Below the pieces are notes generated by a model. That model saw only the letters and a program-made list of their open reading frames with translations. It did no database searches and had not been told where the DNA came from. The position numbers and the translations under genes are program-made. From DATFWC01 sp045801465 (GTDB taxonomy: Bacteria; Pseudomonadota; Alphaproteobacteria; Rhizobiales; Xanthobacteraceae), in assembly GCA_045801465.1 (NCBI GenBank), contig JBJMSU010000006.1:1-5251 (forward strand): a stretch of DNA of 5,251 nucleotides. The letters run 5' to 3'. This document shows positions 4,470 to 5,251 of the stretch, one piece after another (the stretch's first letter is position 1; every line of letters begins with the position of its first letter).

Positions 4470-5251
4470 ATGGCGGCGACTTACAACATCCTCATCATGG
4501 GCGCGTCCTACGGCTCGCTGCTCGCTTCCAAGCTCATGTTCGGCGGCCACCAGGTGAAGCTGGTATGTCTTCCGGCCGAGGCCGACCTGATCAACACCGA
4601 AGGCTTCCGCGTGCGCCTGCCGGTCAGGGGCCGCAAGGAGCCGATCGAGATCGACTCGCGCAAGCTGCCCGGTAAGGTGTCGGCTGCCGGCCCGGCCGAG
4701 GTCAACCCGGCTGACTACGACCTCGTTGGGCTCGCCATGCAGGAGCCGCAATATCGCTCCCCGGGGGTGCGCGAGCTGCTCGACGCGGTGGCGAAGTCCA
4801 GGGTGCCGTGCATGTCGATCATGAACATGCCGCCGCTGGCTTACCTCAAGCGCATTCCCGGGCTGAACACCGACGCGTTGAAACCCGCCTACACCGACCC
4901 GACCGTGTGGAACAGCTTCGACCCCGCCTTCATCACATTATGCAGCCCGGACCCGCAGGCGATCCGTCCGCCGGACGAGAAGGTCAACGTCCTGCAGGTC
5001 ACGCTGCCGACCAACTTCAAGGTGGCGGGTTTCGATTCCGACCAGCACACCGCCATTCTGCGGCGGCTCCAGAACGACATCGAGGCGATTCGCTTCGATA
5101 CCGGCGAAGGCAAGATCGAGCTGCCGGTCAAGCTCAAGGTGCACGACTCGATCTTCGTGCCGCTCGCGAAGTGGCCGATGCTGATCGCGGGCAACTACCG
5201 CTGCATCCGCCCGAACGACATGATTCCCATCCGCGAGGCGGTGCACGGCGA
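4470..5251 (+). CDS. Ketopantoate reductase-like (ApbA/PanE-type) protein, 3' end beyond window
   Basis: The frame is open from the ATG at 4470 to the window edge (260 codons plus two bases), so the C-terminus is missing. The N-terminus NILIMGASYGSLLASKLMFG (6-25) is a Rossmann beta-alpha start, followed by HQVKLVCLPAEADLINTEGF (27-46), as in ApbA/PanE NADPH-dependent reductases. VPCMSIMNMPPL (112-123) sits where PanE has its substrate-contacting Asn. LPVKLKVHDSIFVPLAKW (198-215) resembles the segment holding the catalytic Lys; both alignments are by eye. The glycine loop is GASYGS, one residue shorter than the usual GxGxxG. A true pantothenate role is therefore doubtful, and it may act on another 2-oxo acid or not be a reductase. 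The purine stretch GGAGCAGG (4456-4463) precedes the ATG. A later ATG (4497) would remove the first beta strand. Similar proteins are, to my recollection, conserved in Bradyrhizobium. Confidence 0.8.
   Translation, partial: MAATYNILIMGASYGSLLASKLMFGGHQVKLVCLPAEADLINTEGFRVRLPVRGRKEPIEIDSRKLPGKVSAAGPAEVNPADYDLVGLAMQEPQYRSPGVRELLDAVAKSRVPCMSIMNMPPLAYLKRIPGLNTDALKPAYTDPTVWNSFDPAFITLCSPDPQAIRPPDEKVNVLQVTLPTNFKVAGFDSDQHTAILRRLQNDIEAIRFDTGEGKIELPVKLKVHDSIFVPLAKWPMLIAGNYRCIRPNDMIPIREAVHG

Noticed and set aside
3912..4751. Minus-strand open frame of 279 codons spanning the SPW gene and the start of the reductase-like gene
   Set aside because: It overlaps the SPW gene in another frame, crosses the intergenic region and has no domain-like sequence.
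4889..5246. Minus-strand open frames near the right end
   Set aside because: They lie opposite the reductase-like gene, which has coherent Rossmann-family sequence throughout.

Overview
The window looks like chromosomal DNA from a high-GC alphaproteobacterium, most likely a Bradyrhizobium / Rhodopseudomonas relative. The reasons are strongly GC-biased third codon positions, rhizobial-type GlcE and GlcF proteins, a Lys/Ala-rich histone-like protein, an SPW-repeat membrane protein, and long palindromic intergenic repeats. The assignment is from recognition, not from a search.

Layout. Positions 1-238 are non-coding and made almost entirely of three long stem-loops. Two are nearly identical direct copies 163 bp apart. 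The middle one has the same architecture in the opposite orientation but a largely different stem sequence. glcE (239-1462) and glcF (1497-2837) follow on the plus strand. They encode the FAD-binding and iron-sulfur subunits of glycolate oxidase; the partner glcD would be expected just left of the window. A separately translated low-complexity gene follows (2922-3749): a basic histone-H1-like half fused to a proline-rich half. A convergent intergenic region (3750-3889) holds a minus-strand intrinsic terminator and another palindrome. A small minus-strand gene (3890-4261) encodes a four-helix SPW-repeat membrane protein. After a 208-bp divergent region, a plus-strand gene starts at 4470 and runs off the right edge. 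It encodes a ketopantoate-reductase-like protein with an unusual glycine-rich loop.

How the genes work together. GlcE and GlcF belong to the membrane-associated GlcDEF complex that oxidises glycolate to glyoxylate. The remaining three genes have no evident functional link to it or to each other.

The most unusual signals are in the non-coding DNA. The palindromes differ in stem sequence yet keep pairing. Both glcE and glcF also start exactly at the stop codon of a tiny upstream reading frame (12 and 11 codons), and neither has a convincing Shine-Dalgarno sequence of its own. This would fit relay-type translational coupling but is unproven. I see no defence, CRISPR, prophage or biosynthetic system here.
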